DNA of 64,000 bases. Source: JAAZMI01 sp050948785 (GTDB taxonomy: Bacteria > Bacillota > Dethiobacteria > DTU022 > UBA8154). Shown here one piece after another: positions 36,941 through 48,097 of the stretch. Both the position numbers and the translations under genes were made by a program. The stretch lies in the NCBI GenBank assembly GCA_050948785.1, contig JBMNEM010000006.1:315662-379661 (forward strand), read 5' to 3'. The notes under the pieces were generated by a model. It had not been told where the DNA came from, searched no databases, and was given only the letters and a program-made list of their open reading frames with translations. The stretch's first letter is position 1. Each line of letters starts with the position of its first letter.

Positions 36941-38270
36941 TTAGGCAAATTGAGCCTTGGCAAACTGTGGAATACCGGAGGACTCACGCGGGCCGACTAA
37001 TACTTCCCATCCGGACTCATCTTCCAGTTTCCCTTTGAGAACAGCAACTGCCCCGGGGATGACAATTTTCCGGTGTTTGACTTTTCCTTCCAAGCCCGCA
37101 TTCTTTGATCGCTTTGGCAATCGTTTCGCCCGTAAATTTGTTGTCGGCATATCCCGTGAGAACTGAAATGCCCCCGGTGTCCACCGAGAGAATATAGCTG
37201 GGAATACGAGTCGTATCCACTTCACCTTCTACCAGGAAATACGTTAAGGAGAAGTTGGTAGTACAATAAACAGGAGAGTTTTCATCTACTTCCCCGACAA
37301 TGTGTAAGCCGGGCTCCACAGCGACAGGTTTTTGCGGATCAGTATAGAGGTTTGCTCTCCAGCTCATCAAGGGTAAGTGAACTTCTTTTTGCGTAGTCTT
37401 CATGACAACTATGCTGGCATATTTGGCGATATAGGCCCCCGCCTGGAGCAGCTCCTCCTGGGGATCGTCCTTGGTAGTAAAAGTGATCGCCGGATAACCA
37501 AACGTACGGAACTTTTTCTTGACAGACTGACGGCGAAACTGGGTCAAATCCGCCAGCACTTTGCTGGTCTCCCGGGAACCGGAATCAAGAACCAGTTCAC
37601 GATGGCCCAACGCAACGATTTTTTCTACCAGGTCGGCCAATTCATCCAGATTTTCACCTTTGACGACCAGAGCACAACCTTTAGCTTTGGCCAGCTCCGT
37701 CATCTTCTCGTAGTTATCCTTGTCTGCAGCATAAAGAAGTGGCTTACGTGCGGCCAATACTTCCAGAGCTGCTTCCATGGCTGCAGGGTCGGCACTGATC
37801 AGGGTAAAGTTCTTTTCCGTTTTAGCAGCAGCTTTCTCTGCCGCAGCCTTGAAGCTCGCCGCATCACCGGAAGCGTTGACCAGAGCAACCATATCCGCTT
37901 CGTAATGCTGGCCGACGTGATCAAAAGCCAGCTGGTTGATCGCCTCTACTTTGGCCTCGATGTCTTCATTGTCGTTTACGGCGATGGTTATAGCTGTTGG
38001 ATGGTTAAAGCGCTTATCATGGCGGAAAATCTCTGTCTCATCCCCCATTTCAAGCACATTTTCGCCGGCACCGACTTTTACCAGGCGGATAGGCGGCGCA
38101 GCTGCAGAAGAGAGGGCCTCCTTTGCCTGATCTGAAACATCAGGACAGAGATCCAGAGATGTTTTACCGTTTGCTAAAGCCATGGCAAAAGCCAAGCAGG
38201 TTGGAAAACCACACTCCTTACAGTTGGTCTTGGGCAAATGCTTAAAAATCTCCAATCCCGTTAAACCCAT
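36941..38270 (-). CDS. acsC: Corrinoid/iron-sulfur protein large subunit, frameshifted near the 3' end
   Basis: Cys17, Cys20, Cys25 and Cys42 form the N-terminal 4Fe-4S site, followed by a TIM barrel and a C-terminal cobamide-binding domain (LSVDTGGISVLTGYADNKFTG cut short here). The main frame (37017-38270) departs after AKAIKECGL; the next frame (36941-37225) continues with EGKVKHRKIVIPG and ends AKAQFA. An extra G near 37098 explains this. Repaired, the protein has about 442 aa, against 446 in Moorella. It carries the methyl-cobalt intermediate. Confidence 0.92.
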
Positions 38271-38363
38271 TGTTTCGACTCCTTTCTTTATTTATGTTGT
38301 AGTTATGAAGATAATACCCTAGACTTCATCGCCGTGCTCCATCTAAGGTCTTCTTCCTAAAGA

Positions 38364-40578
38364 TTACATCAGTGGATCCATGGTCAAAGCCGGATGGGCT
38401 TTTTCCTCCAGGAAAGGCATGATTTCTTCGGCGGTAGTTCCGATGGTCTCATCGGCTATCTTATCGAAGAAGTCGGCTCCTAACCCCTGCTCCTCTGCGG
38501 ACTTGCGCAGATCATCGCCCAACCAATCTTTCAACTCCTTGGGCATCCAGACAACGCGGCCCAAGCCGCCGTCTGCACTGATGAATTTCTTGCTGAGAAC
38601 ATAGGTACGCCCATGGCCCATAAAGCCGGGGGTCTGAATACCGCCGCCGACAGAGCCTGCCAGCGTGGAGAAGTTCATCCCGCAGGGGGTCATACCGTTA
38701 TATTCCCGTGTGGTAATCATTACTCCGTTGACTTCGGGAACAATCCCCATGATAGCCTCAAAACAACCACAGGAGGTCATGGGCCGGTCAATAAAGGAAT
38801 ACATGGAGCACTCCTCCACGGTAGCGGTTCGTGTTGGTATAAACAAAATCGTTCACGGATTCCCAGATACCCTTCTTCTCATCAATAACGCCTTCTTTTT
38901 TAATCGGCTGGCACGGCCCGGTGGGATCAATTTCATTGGAAGCCTTGCCATCCAGCCAGCTGACCGCACCACAAAGCCCCAAGCGCTCCGGTGTTACAAC
39001 ACAGACGTGGTTGGGGGCAAAAGACTGGCAGAGCCTGCAGGAGTAGAATTCCTCGACCGATTCATCTGTCAGGCCGGCCAGGCGGGCGTCACGCTCGGCA
39101 TAAACTTCCCGGGCCTCTTCCAGCTTCTCCTCTACCAGCTTGGGATCTGTATAGATTGTAACCTGCACACGGTCAACAATTGCGGGGAAGTCATCTTTAA
39201 ACTTGGCGATAAGCAAGTCACCGTAGTGGCGGAACTTAAAGCCCTTGGCCACACAATCCTTACTCACCCGGTACCAGCAGATGTTACGCTGCCCCGTATG
39301 CCACAAGCCTTCACCGTAGTTTATAAAGTCGTGGATACGGCGCTCCAGAACACCTTCAAAGTCTTCCTGCATCTTCCGGCCATAGATTTTGATATAAAGG
39401 CCACCGCTGATGGCAGCACCTTCTTCAATCTCATCAATTTCAGGGCCGATGACTTCTACTTTGCCATCTTCAATTTCATCTTCCCCCACCATCTTGACCA
39501 GCTCAAAGGAAGGAGTGCGGGCACCGCCGAACTCCAGGAACATATCCTTCTTGCGGATGGCCTCTCCCTCAAAAGCAGGTGCAACCATAAAGGGTACCGG
39601 GATATCGACAATCTTGAGTTTGATACCGCGGACCTCCATAGCCACCTGCACCATGGTGTCATAATCCGGATGAGAGATATACCAGTTGGGAATCTGCTCA
39701 TCTTCGGGCAACTCGTGATCGACTAAAACGGGGAAGCCCATAAAGATGGCCGCAAAGTGGGCTGCAATCTGCACTTCGTCTCTTTCACCAAAATGCAGGA
39801 CAAAAGCCCGTACACGCCGGCGCTGGTAATCACGCGCGTTTTCCCGCTCTCCGGGAGGAATCCCGCCAAAAGCAAGGCCGGCACGCAGGGCGTAGTTAAC
39901 CGCATGGATCACCTGCGTAAAGTTCCCGGTAGTGAAAGTAATAAAGTCAATACCCAGCCTGCACCCGGCTTCGATAGCCTGATCGATAACTTCATAGCTC
40001 ATGAAAATCATGAAGCCCTTGGACTGCAGATCAGTAACTATTTTGCCCAAGGCCTCCGAGGATTTGGCTTTACCTACAAGGACAGCCTGGCCGGGGATCG
40101 TCCAGTCCACCAGCAAGATCCCGTAGCGGCGCACGACCGGGTCGCCCAAAAAGCCCGTCCAGGGATCCACGTGGAGTTTATCACCCTTGAGGTAGCGCAG
40201 CACCTCAATTATTTCCGCGGCATATGCTGTCGCCTCACCGCAGAGCCGGGCATTGTAAAAGTTCAATTCCTCTTTGATCTGGTTACGTAAACGGTTCAAA
40301 ATGGGTACCAGTTCACCGAGTTTTGTCACCTGTTCCCCGCTGTAAGCGGTGATCACCGGCAAGTAATAACCGGTGTCCGGATAGCCCACGGGATGCTCCG
40401 GGCCATAGCGCCTGATTGCTTTGTTCAGCAAAATTTCTGCATAGCTGGTAGCGATAATCGCCCCGTCGTACGCCTTTTGAAATAGCGGTAAAGGGGGATT
40501 GGCCTCGTCAACTGAACCCTCATATATCTCTTCAAAGGACTCTTCCCATTCCTTTCTCAATACGCCAGTATCTGCCAT
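38364..40578 (-). CDS. acsB: Acetyl-CoA synthase (AcsB), frameshifted
   Basis: The enzyme joins methyl, CO and CoA at the Ni-Ni-4Fe4S A-cluster. The first frame (38788-40578) carries the N-terminal and middle domains plus the first cluster cysteines (SCRLCQSFAPNHVC, GLCGAV). It shifts near 38835 into the frame 38364-38846, which continues RTATVEECSMYSF and MTSCGCFEAI; its CGC supplies the distal nickel ligands. Joined, the protein has about 737 aa (Moorella 729). AGGAGG precedes ATG 40578. There is no acsV-type activator gene between acsB and acsC. Confidence 0.93.
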
Positions 40579-40614
40579 ATGAGTTCTTACCTCCTTTTTG
40601 AACAGTATAAAATA

Positions 40615-42591
40615 TTACCAAGTTGCCGAAATAGCCTCTGTTTCGTAGGTTTCCTTGGCCTTCTGGTGTACTCTTAGCTTCCAGGTCCTTTCATCCAGAG
40701 CCGCGAGGATCTTCTCCGCGCTCTTGGCTGGATCTGTCTCCCAGATAAAGTAGCCACCGTAGACATCATGCGCAATCTGCAGGACAATACCATCTACCAG
40801 CGGGCTGCCGGGGATGGGCGGGACAACGCCTACGTGAACAGGCATACCCAAAGCTACGGCCCAGGCGCCAATGGCAATGGCTTTTTCACTCATTGCTTCC
40901 GGAGCGCTGGCAGCATAGGGGATCTTCGGAGCATCCATCTGCAGCTCCTGGGACATACAGGTCATCAAGTCATAAGCCCGGGAGTTGTCTACGCAAGAGC
41001 CCATATGGAATACCAAGGGGAGCTTTTCTGTCAACTTGTCCTTGTTGGCCTCATTAAGACGATTTAAAAAGGCCTTAAGCCCTTCACCGGCATACTCTTC
41101 TACAGCATCGGCATTAAGCAGGCCGGCCTTGGCATAAGCCTGGGCGGCACAACCTGTAGCCACCAGCAGGACGTTGTTTTTCGCCAGTTCCTTGGCAATT
41201 ACCAAGTGGTTTTCATCGTGAATGCGCTTCTGGTTGTTACACCCGGCCAGCAGGCAAACCCCGCGCAATTCACCGGAAAGGATGGCATCAGTAAGTACGC
41301 TGATCGGTCTCTCCGGGTTTACAGCTGCAAAAATATCTAAAATTGCTTCCAGGCTGAAGCCGGCAACAACTTTATTTTTAATCTGAGGAATGGCGATCTC
41401 CTTATTCCTCTCTTTAAAGGCGCCAATAGCAATCTCGATAACCTCACGGGCATTCTCCATGGCCTTGGCATCATCAAAGTCTATGTGGTAAGCACTGGGA
41501 ATTTTAACCGAAGGCGATGTCGTCACCACACGGGTATGGAAGCATTCCGCGACAGCCTGGATGCCGGGCATGATGCACTGGATATCGACAACCATGGCAT
41601 CGACGGCCCCGGTCATAATGGCCAGTTCCTGGGAAGCAAAGTTGGTGAGGATCGGCACTCCCTGCCGCATCAGAATCTCGTTACCGGTGCAGCAAATCCC
41701 CATACATTTAATGCCCTTGGCCCCGGCCCCTTTGGCCTCCGCTTTCATTTCACGGGCTGCCTGCACAATCATTTCACTCAGGATGGGGTTGTGACCATGA
41801 ACAGCAATATTCACATAGTCCGCATCCAGAACACCCATGTTGGCCTCCGAGACAACCGGTTCAGGCGTTCCGAACAAGACATCGGAAAAACTGGTCCCGA
41901 TATGTTCACCGATATAGTCCGCCAGAGCAACCTCCAAGGTCTTAAAAACGAGGTTTACGGGGTCGGCATCCATACCCATGTGCGTTTGGGCCATGGCCTC
42001 GGCAATGGTGCGGTGGACGCTGCTGGGTACGATATCGCAATCCTGGAACTTTTCGAGTCTTTCCGGAGTAATTACAGTGGAGAGCCACCGGGAATCTCCA
42101 CCGTCCAGGCGATTGAAATCATTGACAGCAATCTCCACCAGCTCTTTTAGAATGGCCTTATCCTCTTTACCATCTACGGAAACGCCGAAGCGTTCAGCCA
42201 GAGCATATAATTTTTTGGAATCTGTAATCTTATAATCCGGAGCACGGCCTTCTGCAACTTCCCGAGCCAAAAGGGCAGCATGCAGTCCGTGATCGGAGTG
42301 AGCGGAACAGCCACCCAGGGCATGGCGGACCAAGTTGCGTGCCACAATGGTATAAGCGGTCGCGCCGCAGATCCCCTTGTTGGCTCTTCTTGTGATCCGG
42401 CAGGGCCCCTGAATGCATATACTGCAGCAAATCCCCTGATCACCGTAATTACACTGCGGCTGCATTTTCAAATAACGGTCGTAGGCGCTTTCTATACCGC
42501 TACCCTCTGTACGGGCCAGAACCTCCAAAACAGCCGGGTCGACGCTTCTATTACGGTCTTTTTTCTTCTTATCAGTTTTGTTCTGCGCCAT
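40615..42591 (-). CDS. acsA: Carbon monoxide dehydrogenase catalytic subunit
   Basis: The Ni-Fe-S enzyme interconverts CO2 and CO and feeds CO to AcsB. The N-terminal Cys array GICCSICIQGPCRI and KGICGAT hold clusters B and D; further ligands appear at CAVLAGCNN-like LAGCNNQK, GCAAQAYAKAG and HMGSCVDN for the C-cluster. Length 658 aa fits the family (Moorella 674). The gene is intact, unlike acsB and acsC beside it. It lies 36 bases before acsB. Confidence 0.95.
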   Translation of the reverse strand: MAQNKTDKKKKDRNRSVDPAVLEVLARTEGSGIESAYDRYLKMQPQCNYGDQGICCSICIQGPCRITRRANKGICGATAYTIVARNLVRHALGGCSAHSDHGLHAALLAREVAEGRAPDYKITDSKKLYALAERFGVSVDGKEDKAILKELVEIAVNDFNRLDGGDSRWLSTVITPERLEKFQDCDIVPSSVHRTIAEAMAQTHMGMDADPVNLVFKTLEVALADYIGEHIGTSFSDVLFGTPEPVVSEANMGVLDADYVNIAVHGHNPILSEMIVQAAREMKAEAKGAGAKGIKCMGICCTGNEILMRQGVPILTNFASQELAIMTGAVDAMVVDIQCIMPGIQAVAECFHTRVVTTSPSVKIPSAYHIDFDDAKAMENAREVIEIAIGAFKERNKEIAIPQIKNKVVAGFSLEAILDIFAAVNPERPISVLTDAILSGELRGVCLLAGCNNQKRIHDENHLVIAKELAKNNVLLVATGCAAQAYAKAGLLNADAVEEYAGEGLKAFLNRLNEANKDKLTEKLPLVFHMGSCVDNSRAYDLMTCMSQELQMDAPKIPYAASAPEAMSEKAIAIGAWAVALGMPVHVGVVPPIPGSPLVDGIVLQIAHDVYGGYFIWETDPAKSAEKILAALDERTWKLRVHQKAKETYETEAISATW

Positions 42592-42653
42592 AATCTTTCC
42601 TTACCTCCTCTTGAGTTAATATAAATAAGTTATCCTACCAAATGTTTTACGTA

Positions 42654-43430
42654 TTATCCCCCCGTCACCCCCCGCTTCTCCATAATCTGCTTGAAAACAC
42701 CCTCTACCCCGCTTAACAAATTCTCTCCGGCAAAACCGTCCGGAGAATCCATCATGGAACTTTCCCAAACCTTTTCTTCAAAAGGCAAAATCCCGATAAT
42801 CTCCTCGGGAGAGAAGCTTTCCTTTAAAAATTTTTCTTCTTCCGGTCTGCGAATCTTATTACCCAAAATCTTGACTTCCTGTATACCCAAATCTGCCGCC
42901 AGCTTCTTCACTACACTGGCGGTCTTCAGGCTGGCCCTGGTAGGCTCAGTCACTACCACAATCATGTCTACTCCCCGGGCTGTGCCGCGGGTCAAGTGTT
43001 CAATCCCGGCACTCATATCCAGAACAACTACTTCTTTTTTATCGAGCAGCAGGGAATTAAGAACGGCATTAAGAAAAGAGTTTTCCCGGCAGTAACAAGC
43101 TGATCCTCCCTGCTTAATGCCTCCCATGATTAAAAACTTTATCCGGCCTTGCTGCAGGCTGTAATCATCAACAACATCATCCACGTCGGGATTGAGATTG
43201 TAAAAAGCACCTTTTCCCCCGCTTTTTTGTTCAATAACTTCTTTCATCTCCACAAGGGGGGTTAAGGCAGCCAATTTTTGCGGATCCGCTCCCAAGGCCA
43301 GGCCTAAACTGGCATCAGGATCAGCATCTACGGCAAAAACATCAAAACCGTTTTTAGCAAAAAGGTAAATTAAATTAGCGGCAATGGTCGTTTTCCCCAC
43401 TCCACCCTTACCCGATACAGCAATTTTCAC
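42654..43430 (-). CDS. cooC: CO dehydrogenase nickel-insertion ATPase CooC
   Basis: The P-loop ATPase starts KIAVSGKGGVGKTT, the deviant Walker A of the MinD family, and has a CYC pair (GSACYCRENS) matching the metal-binding CXC of CooC. It helps load nickel into CO dehydrogenase. The start is GTG 43430 with AAGGAGG 9 bases upstream. It is the first gene of the operon. The 320-base gap upstream holds no clear consensus promoter. Confidence 0.92.
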   Translation of the reverse strand: MKIAVSGKGGVGKTTIAANLIYLFAKNGFDVFAVDADPDASLGLALGADPQKLAALTPLVEMKEVIEQKSGGKGAFYNLNPDVDDVVDDYSLQQGRIKFLIMGGIKQGGSACYCRENSFLNAVLNSLLLDKKEVVVLDMSAGIEHLTRGTARGVDMIVVVTEPTRASLKTASVVKKLAADLGIQEVKILGNKIRRPEEEKFLKESFSPEEIIGILPFEEKVWESSMMDSPDGFAGENLLSGVEGVFKQIMEKRGVTGG

Positions 43431-43665
43431 AAGGACACTCCTCCTTCAAAAGAAAGATAGTTGCCGTGGCCACTGTCAAGTGCGGATCCTTCTTTTCTAA
43501 TCACCGGTATTACTAGTAACAGTACCTTAATTTCGACAAACAAAGTGAAATTCCTTTTGAAATTTTATTTTAAAAAAGTTTAAATCTGCTCATATTTTGT
43601 CCTCAAGTTATTTCGCTGTCATTTACCTTTATTCCTGCGCCAGAATTTTCTTAATTTTAATAAAT

Positions 43666-43697
43666 AAACTACCCCGCTGCCTACAGCGGGGTAGTTT
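43666..43697 (-). terminator. Terminator between clpC and cooC
   Basis: AAACTACCCCGCTG and CAGCGGGGTAGTTT pair perfectly over 14 bases with loop CCTA. T-rich sequence follows on both strands. It ends the clpC operon about 55 bases after its stop. The rest of 43431-43751 has no gene I can support. Confidence 0.8.
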
Positions 43698-43751
43698 TTA
43701 CTTCCAATCCTGATCCTGCAAAGACGCAGTAAATCCATGGTAAAATTACAA

Positions 43752-46238
43752 TTAGCTTGGCGGCGCCTCCTCTTTTTCTTTGAATTCTTTACTTGGTTCT
43801 TCCTGCTTTTTCGTAAAAACAAGCTTTTCTTCCCCTTCAAGCTTATCAACAACAATTATATCCCCGGAGGTAAAACCTCCACGGAGCAGCTCTTCTGAAA
43901 TACCGTCCTCCAGCCTTTTTTGAATCACACGCCTTAACGGACGAGCGCCATAGGCGGGATCAAACCCCTCCTTGGCCAGTAATAATTTGGCTTCCGGTGT
44001 TACCTCGATCTGTAAACCATGTTCGGCAATGCGTCCGGCCAGATCCTTTAACATCAGGTTGACGATCTTCTCAAGATCTTCCTGGCTGAGCGATTTAAAA
44101 ACAATCAGCTCATCCACACGGTTTAAAAATTCCGGACGGAAGGTTCTTTTAAGTTCATCAAGCAGCCGACCCTTCATATATTCATAGGTTTTTTCCGGAT
44201 CGGCAGGCCGGAACCCCATTCCCTGCTGTTTTTTAATATAGTTGGCCCCCACGTTGGAGGTCATAATCACAACAGTATTACGGAAGTTTACGGTCCGCCC
44301 TTTACCATCGGTCAGACGGCCATCTTCTAAAATCTGCAGTAAAACGTTAAAGACATCCTGGTGCGCTTTTTCAATCTCATCCAGGAGAATAACACTATAG
44401 GGCTTGCGGCGGACTTTCTCCGTCAGTTGGCCTCCCTCTTCATACCCGACATATCCGGGAGGAGCACCGATCAGCCGGGAAACAGTGTGTTTCTCCATAT
44501 ACTCGGACATATCCAGGCGGACCATTGCTTCCTCATCCCCAAAGATCGCTTCTGCCAGGCTGCGGGCCAGCTCTGTTTTTCCCACACCGGTAGGCCCCAG
44601 AAAGATAAAAGAGCCAATGGGCCTTTTGGGATCCTTGAGCCCGGCCCTGCCACGGCGGATGGCCCGGGAAACAGCTTCAACAGCCTCGTGCTGGCCAATA
44701 ACCCGCCGATGTAAAATTTCCTCCATGCGCAGTAAGCGTTCCGCTTCCTCCTCTGCCAGCTTTTGCACAGGCACTCCCGTCCAGCTGGAAACAATATGGG
44801 CAATATCTTCTTCCATAACCAAAGCTTGATCGGAGACCACTTTTTTTTGTTCCCATTGTTTTTTTAACTCATTTAATTTGCCCCTGAACTGCTGTTCCTT
44901 GTCCCGCAAGCGGGCTGCCCGTTCAAATTCCTGGCTTCGTACAGCAGCTTCCTTTTCCTGCCGGATACTATCCAGTTTATCTTCCATTTCTTTTAAATCG
45001 GGGGGAGCGGTATAATTGCGCAATCTTACTCTGGAACCCGCTTCATCAATCAAATCGATGGCTTTATCAGGAAGATAACGATCCTGGATATAGCGGTCTG
45101 CCAAGTTTACAGCCACTTCCAGCGCCTCATCGGTAATTTTAACGCGGTGGTGGGCTTCATAGCGATCACGCAGGCCCTTGAGGATCTCCAGGCTTTCTTC
45201 TTTGGTCGGCTCCCCAACCATAATTGGTTGAAAACGCCTTTCCAACGCCGGATCACGTTCAATATATTTCCTGTATTCATCTACAGTGGTCGCCCCGATA
45301 GCCTGCAGCTCGCCTTTGGCCAGTGCCGGCTTGAGAATATTGGAAGCATCGATAGCTCCTTCGGCTGCACCGGCACCGATAATGGTGTGCAGCTCATCAA
45401 TGAAAATAATGACATTTCCGGCTTGCTGCAACTCCAGCATCAACTTGCGCAGGCGTTCCTCAAACTCCCCGCGGTACTTGGTGCCCGCGACAACAGCCGC
45501 CAGCTCCAGGGTGACCAATCTTTTATCCCGCAGAATATCGGGAATATTCCCTTCTGTTATACGTTGGGCCAACCCCTCGGCAACAGCTGTTTTACCTACA
45601 CCCGGTTCTCCGATCAAACAGGGATTATTCTTTGTGCGCCGGCTAAGAATCTGGACGACTCTTTCAATTTCTTTCTCCCGGCCAATCACCGGGTCCAATT
45701 TTCCTTCACGGGCCATCCGGGTAAGATCGCGGCCAAAAGCATCCACTGTCGGAGTCTGGGGAACATTTTTGTGGCCTGCTCCCCCTCCCAACTGGGGCTC
45801 GCCGCCTAAAAGCTGGATCACCTCCCGGCGGGCTTTTTTAAGATCTATGCCGAGAATGGTTAAAACCTGAGCGGCAATACCTTCCCCTTCCCTTAGAAGG
45901 CCCAATAAAAGGTGTTCTGTACCTACATAATTATGACCCAAATTCTGCCCTTCCTCTATAGCCAGCTCAATAACCTTTTTAGCACGGGGAGTGTAACTGA
46001 TTCCTTGAACCGGAGCCTTTTCACCTTTACCGATAATCTTTTCTACTTCAGCGCGTACCCGGGGCAACTCCACACCCAGGTTTTGCAAGCTGCGGGCGGC
46101 AATACCGGATCCCTCCCGGACCAACCCCAGCAAAATATGCTCGGTTCCGATAAAGTTGTGATTTAATCTTTTTGCTTCTTCCTGGGCGAGCACCAGGACC
46201 TGCTGCGCCCTTTCTGTAAATCGGCCAAACATAAACAT
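43752..46238 (-). CDS. clpC: ATP-dependent Clp protease ATP-binding subunit ClpC
   Basis: Two N-terminal Clp repeats ([30 protein letters not shown]) precede the first AAA+ domain ([15 protein letters not shown]), a UVR-type middle segment and the second AAA+ domain ([17 protein letters not shown]). ClpC unfolds proteins for ClpP and, in Firmicutes, acts with McsA/McsB on phosphoarginine-tagged substrates. Length 828 aa is normal. It is the last gene of the ctsR operon. In many relatives radA follows directly; not here. Confidence 0.96.
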   Translation of the reverse strand: MFMFGRFTERAQQVLVLAQEEAKRLNHNFIGTEHILLGLVREGSGIAARSLQNLGVELPRVRAEVEKIIGKGEKAPVQGISYTPRAKKVIELAIEEGQNLGHNYVGTEHLLLGLLREGEGIAAQVLTILGIDLKKARREVIQLLGGEPQLGGGAGHKNVPQTPTVDAFGRDLTRMAREGKLDPVIGREKEIERVVQILSRRTKNNPCLIGEPGVGKTAVAEGLAQRITEGNIPDILRDKRLVTLELAAVVAGTKYRGEFEERLRKLMLELQQAGNVIIFIDELHTIIGAGAAEGAIDASNILKPALAKGELQAIGATTVDEYRKYIERDPALERRFQPIMVGEPTKEESLEILKGLRDRYEAHHRVKITDEALEVAVNLADRYIQDRYLPDKAIDLIDEAGSRVRLRNYTAPPDLKEMEDKLDSIRQEKEAAVRSQEFERAARLRDKEQQFRGKLNELKKQWEQKKVVSDQALVMEEDIAHIVSSWTGVPVQKLAEEEAERLLRMEEILHRRVIGQHEAVEAVSRAIRRGRAGLKDPKRPIGSFIFLGPTGVGKTELARSLAEAIFGDEEAMVRLDMSEYMEKHTVSRLIGAPPGYVGYEEGGQLTEKVRRKPYSVILLDEIEKAHQDVFNVLLQILEDGRLTDGKGRTVNFRNTVVIMTSNVGANYIKKQQGMGFRPADPEKTYEYMKGRLLDELKRTFRPEFLNRVDELIVFKSLSQEDLEKIVNLMLKDLAGRIAEHGLQIEVTPEAKLLLAKEGFDPAYGARPLRRVIQKRLEDGISEELLRGGFTSGDIIVVDKLEGEEKLVFTKKQEEPSKEFKEKEEAPPS

Positions 46239-46327
46239 AACATCCTCACTCCTTTAGGATCAAAATGACATGACGGGAAATAAAAACCAAATCTTTCCTG
46301 CAAATTTGTTTCCAGATTCCGTCTTTT

Positions 46328-47467
46328 TCAGGCCAAGTATTTTTGTATCTGAACTGCCCTTTCCAGATCTCTTTCGTAAGGGCTTAAAGCCGATCCTTTA
46401 AGATATTGCAAACACCCGGGCTGGCTAATAATTATAAGCTCATTAAGCACTTTTAAAGAAACACCTTTTAAAAGACCCAGGTCTACCCCTAAACGGACAT
46501 CGGAAAGAAGCTTCATGGTTTCCTGGGAATCAACCATGCGGGCATATTTTAGAACACCAAAAGCCCTGCCGGCCCTGTCAGCAAGCTTTTCCCGACCTTC
46601 ATTCAAAAGGTGCTCCCGGGCTTTTTTCTCCTGATTGATCAGCTGTTTGGTAACACCGTAGAGATTCTGCCATATTTCCTCCTCCGATTGACCAAGAGTA
46701 ACCTGGTTGGAAAGCTGCAATAAATTACCAATCATCTCCGTTCCCTCACCGTAAAGCCCCCTGACAGCCAGGCCTACCTGGTTAATTGCCGAAAAAATAC
46801 GTTTGATCTGCTGGGTAATAACCAGTGCCGGCAGATGCAGCATCACAGAAGCGCGCATTCCTGTTCCTACATTTGTCGGGCAAGCAGTCAGATAACCCCT
46901 TTCTTCATGAAAAGCATAATCTACCTGGCTTTCCAAAAAATCATCATAACGGGAAACCTCTTGCCAGGCTTTTTTGAGTTGCAATCCCGGCAATAAACAC
47001 TGAATACGGAAATGATCTTCTTCATTGACCATAATACTAACGATCTCGTCCTCGCGGAACAGCAGAGCACTAAAGCGGTTTTCTTTGGCCAGAAGAGGGC
47101 TGATCAGGTGTTTTTCCACTAAAACCTGGCGAAACACCGGCGTGAGAGAGCTTATATTGAACATTTTTAAAGCATCTTTTTTTCCCTGCTGATTTTGAAT
47201 AATTTTTTCCGCCAATGCGAAGACTTTTTTACGCTGTTCATCAGAAGACAGAGGAGGAAAAGGGATTTCTCGAATATTCCGGGCCAGCCTAACCCGACTG
47301 CTGATCACAATATCTGCCTCGGGGCCTTTACCCTCCATCCACTTACTGGTTATTTCTTCCCTTCTTTCCTGCTGCAATTTATCCTCTTCCTGATTGGCTT
47401 TGATGATTTCTTCCAGTGGATTACTATGCGCGGCATCCTGTGAAGAAAGTTTATCTTGATCAGGCAT
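46328..47467 (-). CDS. mcsB: Protein-arginine kinase McsB
   Basis: The protein belongs to the phosphagen-kinase fold. VISSRVRLARNI, the TACPTNVGTGMRASVMLHLP active-site Cys loop and the C-terminal phosphoarginine-binding region are present. It phosphorylates arginines and so marks proteins, including CtsR, for ClpCP. ATG 47467 follows AGGGGTGA and overlaps the mcsA stop by 8 bases. The first about 40 residues before the kinase core are longer and more charged than usual. Confidence 0.94.
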   Translation of the reverse strand: MPDQDKLSSQDAAHSNPLEEIIKANQEEDKLQQERREEITSKWMEGKGPEADIVISSRVRLARNIREIPFPPLSSDEQRKKVFALAEKIIQNQQGKKDALKMFNISSLTPVFRQVLVEKHLISPLLAKENRFSALLFREDEIVSIMVNEEDHFRIQCLLPGLQLKKAWQEVSRYDDFLESQVDYAFHEERGYLTACPTNVGTGMRASVMLHLPALVITQQIKRIFSAINQVGLAVRGLYGEGTEMIGNLLQLSNQVTLGQSEEEIWQNLYGVTKQLINQEKKAREHLLNEGREKLADRAGRAFGVLKYARMVDSQETMKLLSDVRLGVDLGLLKGVSLKVLNELIIISQPGCLQYLKGSALSPYERDLERAVQIQKYLA

Positions 47468-47999
47468 GGCCTTCACCCCTATCAGTAAATTCGCTTTCCA
47501 GCTGGCGAATCTTATCCCTCAGTACAGCGGCCTCCTCAAAAGCTTCTGCCGCAACTTTTTCGTAAAGCTCTTTCTTCAAACTTTCGATTTCCTTTTTCAT
47601 CCGCACGAAAGAACCGGCTCTTACCGGAATTTTACCAATATGTTTTTGATTACCATGCAGGCGCCGGAAAAGAGGAAGCAGGTTTTGGGCAAAAGCTTCA
47701 TAACATTGAGCACAGCCAAAGCGTCCCACCTGACCAAACTGGGTATAGGTTAACCCGCACACCGGGCACTGCAGCCCACTATAACCTTTAGAGACTACTG
47801 TTTCAGAACCGCCGGTGGGGAAAAACCCCATCAAACCAGAGAAAAACTGGTGTAAGGGAAATTTTCCTTCAAAAGAAATCTCCGTCTCGCCCTTCTCCCG
47901 GGCACAGCTTTCACAAAGATAAAGCTCCGTTTTGTTTCCATTGATAATTTTTGTCACATGGACAGAAGCATTTTTTTTCCCACATCTTTCACAAAGCAT
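47460..47999 (-). CDS. mcsA: McsA, activator of the arginine kinase
   Basis: Four CXXC pairs (CERC, CESC, CPVC, CAQC) form two zinc sites, and the C terminus ends in a UVR motif (AFEEAAVLRDKIRQLE). In Bacillus McsA binds and activates McsB and adapts ClpC. Length 179 aa is typical. It lies between ctsR and mcsB. Confidence 0.94.
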   Translation of the reverse strand: MLCERCGKKNASVHVTKIINGNKTELYLCESCAREKGETEISFEGKFPLHQFFSGLMGFFPTGGSETVVSKGYSGLQCPVCGLTYTQFGQVGRFGCAQCYEAFAQNLLPLFRRLHGNQKHIGKIPVRAGSFVRMKKEIESLKKELYEKVAAEAFEEAAVLRDKIRQLESEFTDRGEGHA

Positions 48000-48097
48000 T
48001 TTACTTCCGGTCCTCCTCGCTCCCTACCGCTACTATTTCTTTTAGGACCGGCTTCACCTCCTTACAGTTTTAAAACAGTATCATAACAAACCCTGTC

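Noticed and set aside
38665..39726. 353-residue open frame antisense to acsB
   Set aside because: It is a shadow of the conserved AcsB coding sequence.
43431..43620. Promoter for the acs operon
   Set aside because: TTGTCG/TAGTAA and TTGACA elements are seen, but none has both a good -10 and proper spacing.
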